Under the pieces are notes generated by a model. That model made no database searches, was not told the origin of the DNA, and saw only the letters and a list, made by a program, of their open reading frames with translations. Both the position numbers and the translations under genes were made by a program. Source: an uncultured Oscillospiraceae bacterium (lineage in GTDB: Bacteria > Bacillota_A > Clostridia > Oscillospirales > Oscillospiraceae). Taken from it: a DNA stretch of 6,733 bases. Shown one piece after another: positions 5,862 through 6,733 of this stretch (position 1 is its first letter; every line of letters starts with the position of its first letter). The DNA is taken from positions 1-6,733 of the forward strand of contig CANRMG010000102.1 in the NCBI GenBank assembly GCA_947631675.1. Reading direction: 5' to 3'.

Positions 5862-6733
5862 ATGAAAAAGACTATGAAGACCCTCGCGCTGGTCATGGCG
5901 CTTGTCATGGTGTTCAGCTGCCTCGGCGCCAACGCCTTCGCGGCGGGCAGCCTGGCCATGGGCACCGGCGGTTCCGCCGGCACCTACTACGCCTTCGGCG
6001 GCGTGCTGGCCACGTACCTGAAGCAGGAGACCGGCCTGGACATCACCGTGAACGAGACCGGCGGCTCCGCTGCCAACATCACCGGCATCGACCAGGGCCT
6101 GTACGATCTGGCCACCGTCCAGTCCGACGTTCTGGGCTATGCCTACAACGGCACCAACTCCTACGCCGAGACCGGCGCTGTCAACAGCTTCGTGGTCCTG
6201 GGCGCCCTGTACGCCGAGACCGTGCAGCTGGTCACCTGCAACCCCGACATCAAGTCCGTTGAGGACATGAAGGGCAAGAGCGTCTGCGTGGGCGACGTGG
6301 GCTCCGGTACTTACTACAACACCGTGGACATCCTGGCTGCCTATGACATGACCCTGGATGACATCAAGCCGGTGTATCAGTCCTTCGCCGACTCCGCTGA
6401 GAGCCTGAAGGACGGCAAGATCGACGTGGCCGTGCAGACCGCCGGCGCGCCCACTCCCGCCATCACCGACCTGGCCGCCAGCAAGACCGTGTATTTGGTC
6501 TCCATCGACGACGAGCACATGGAGAAGCTTCTGGCCAACGCCCCCTGGTATGCCGCCTATACCATCCCTGCCGGCACCTACAACGGCTTCGATGAGGACG
6601 CCACCACCATCACCACCAAGGCGACCCTGATCGCCCGGTCCGACATCGACGACGACACGGCCTACACCATCGTGTCCACCATCTTCGACAACGCCGAGGC
6701 CATCACCGAGCTGCACGCCAAGGGCGCTGAGCT
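5862..6733 (+). CDS. TAXI family TRAP transporter solute-binding protein, 3' end missing
   Basis: The extracytoplasmic binding subunit of a TRAP transporter, which captures a solute and hands it to a membrane permease driven by an ion gradient. The frame is open from ATG 5862 to the window edge (290 codons; the family usually runs to about 320-340 residues). Residues 1-27 form a signal peptide: MKKTMK, a hydrophobic core, then AFA before AG, giving likely cleavage after Ala27 or Ala28. Family marks: MGTGGSAGTYYAFGG (33-47), ETGGSAANI (65-73), DLATVQSD (82-89), LYAETVQLV (116-124), and MKGKSVCVGDVGSGTYYN (136-153). Cys20 within VFSC is a poor lipobox because Phe is at -2, so secretion by signal peptidase I is favoured, although a lipoprotein anchor is not excluded. 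Known TAXI ligands include glutamate and 2-oxoglutarate; the ligand here cannot be read. A fused DctQM-type permease gene is expected just downstream, outside the window. The gene has its own strong promoter and diverges from the FMN-enzyme unit. Confidence 0.94.
   Translation, partial: MKKTMKTLALVMALVMVFSCLGANAFAAGSLAMGTGGSAGTYYAFGGVLATYLKQETGLDITVNETGGSAANITGIDQGLYDLATVQSDVLGYAYNGTNSYAETGAVNSFVVLGALYAETVQLVTCNPDIKSVEDMKGKSVCVGDVGSGTYYNTVDILAAYDMTLDDIKPVYQSFADSAESLKDGKIDVAVQTAGAPTPAITDLAASKTVYLVSIDDEHMEKLLANAPWYAAYTIPAGTYNGFDEDATTITTKATLIARSDIDDDTAYTIVSTIFDNAEAITELHAKGAE

Noticed and set aside
5774..6262. Plus-strand frame overlapping the TAXI gene from 5774
   Set aside because: Arg/His/Gly-rich shadow in another frame; the frame from ATG 5862 has the ribosome binding site, signal peptide and family motifs.
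5607..6716. Minus-strand open frame of 369 codons across the TAXI gene
   Set aside because: Low-complexity Gly/Val/His-rich translation antisense to a clear TAXI protein, and it runs across both promoters.

Overview
The window is a GC-rich, gene-dense stretch of bacterial chromosome. The protein types, the strong AGGAGG-like ribosome binding sites and the high-GC codon choice fit a high-GC member of the Clostridia, most likely Oscillospiraceae (Flavonifractor/Oscillibacter-like). This placement is an inference from gene style, not from a database match. I see no rRNA, tRNA, CRISPR array, insertion sequence or phage gene.

Layout. (1) Bases 1-668, plus strand: the 3' three quarters of rsmI, the 16S rRNA C1402 2'-O-methyltransferase gene, cut by the left edge. 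(2) Bases 676-720: a strong hairpin with a T-run on either side, serving as a shared terminator for rsmI and the gene facing it. (3) Bases 5555 down to 719, minus strand: a compact three-gene unit, read in the order FMN-dependent alpha-hydroxy-acid oxidizing enzyme (339 aa), soluble hybrid histidine kinase (636 aa), and a 619 aa helical protein ending in a degenerate HD-GYP-like domain. The gaps are 36 and 10 bases. One near-consensus promoter (TTGACT-N16-TATAAT) lies before the first gene, and I see no convincing internal terminator. (4) Bases 5556-5861: a divergent intergenic region, much more AT-rich than the genes, with two outward promoters, a perfect inverted repeat and repeated TTGAAA motifs. 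(5) Bases 5862-6733, plus strand: a TAXI-type TRAP transporter solute-binding protein with a signal peptide, cut by the right edge.

How the genes may work together. The solute-binding protein would capture a small organic acid or amino acid outside the membrane. The FMN enzyme would act on a 2-hydroxy acid in the cytoplasm. The kinase and the degenerate HD-GYP protein look like a signalling pair without a DNA-binding output. Joining a metabolic flavoenzyme to such a pair in one transcript, divergent from an uptake gene, is the most interesting aspect of the window; the functional link is inference. Individual oddities are a cysteine cluster replacing the usual N-terminus of the FMN enzyme, a first receiver domain in the kinase that has lost its phospho-acceptor aspartate, and an HD-GYP domain whose HD motif reads YD.
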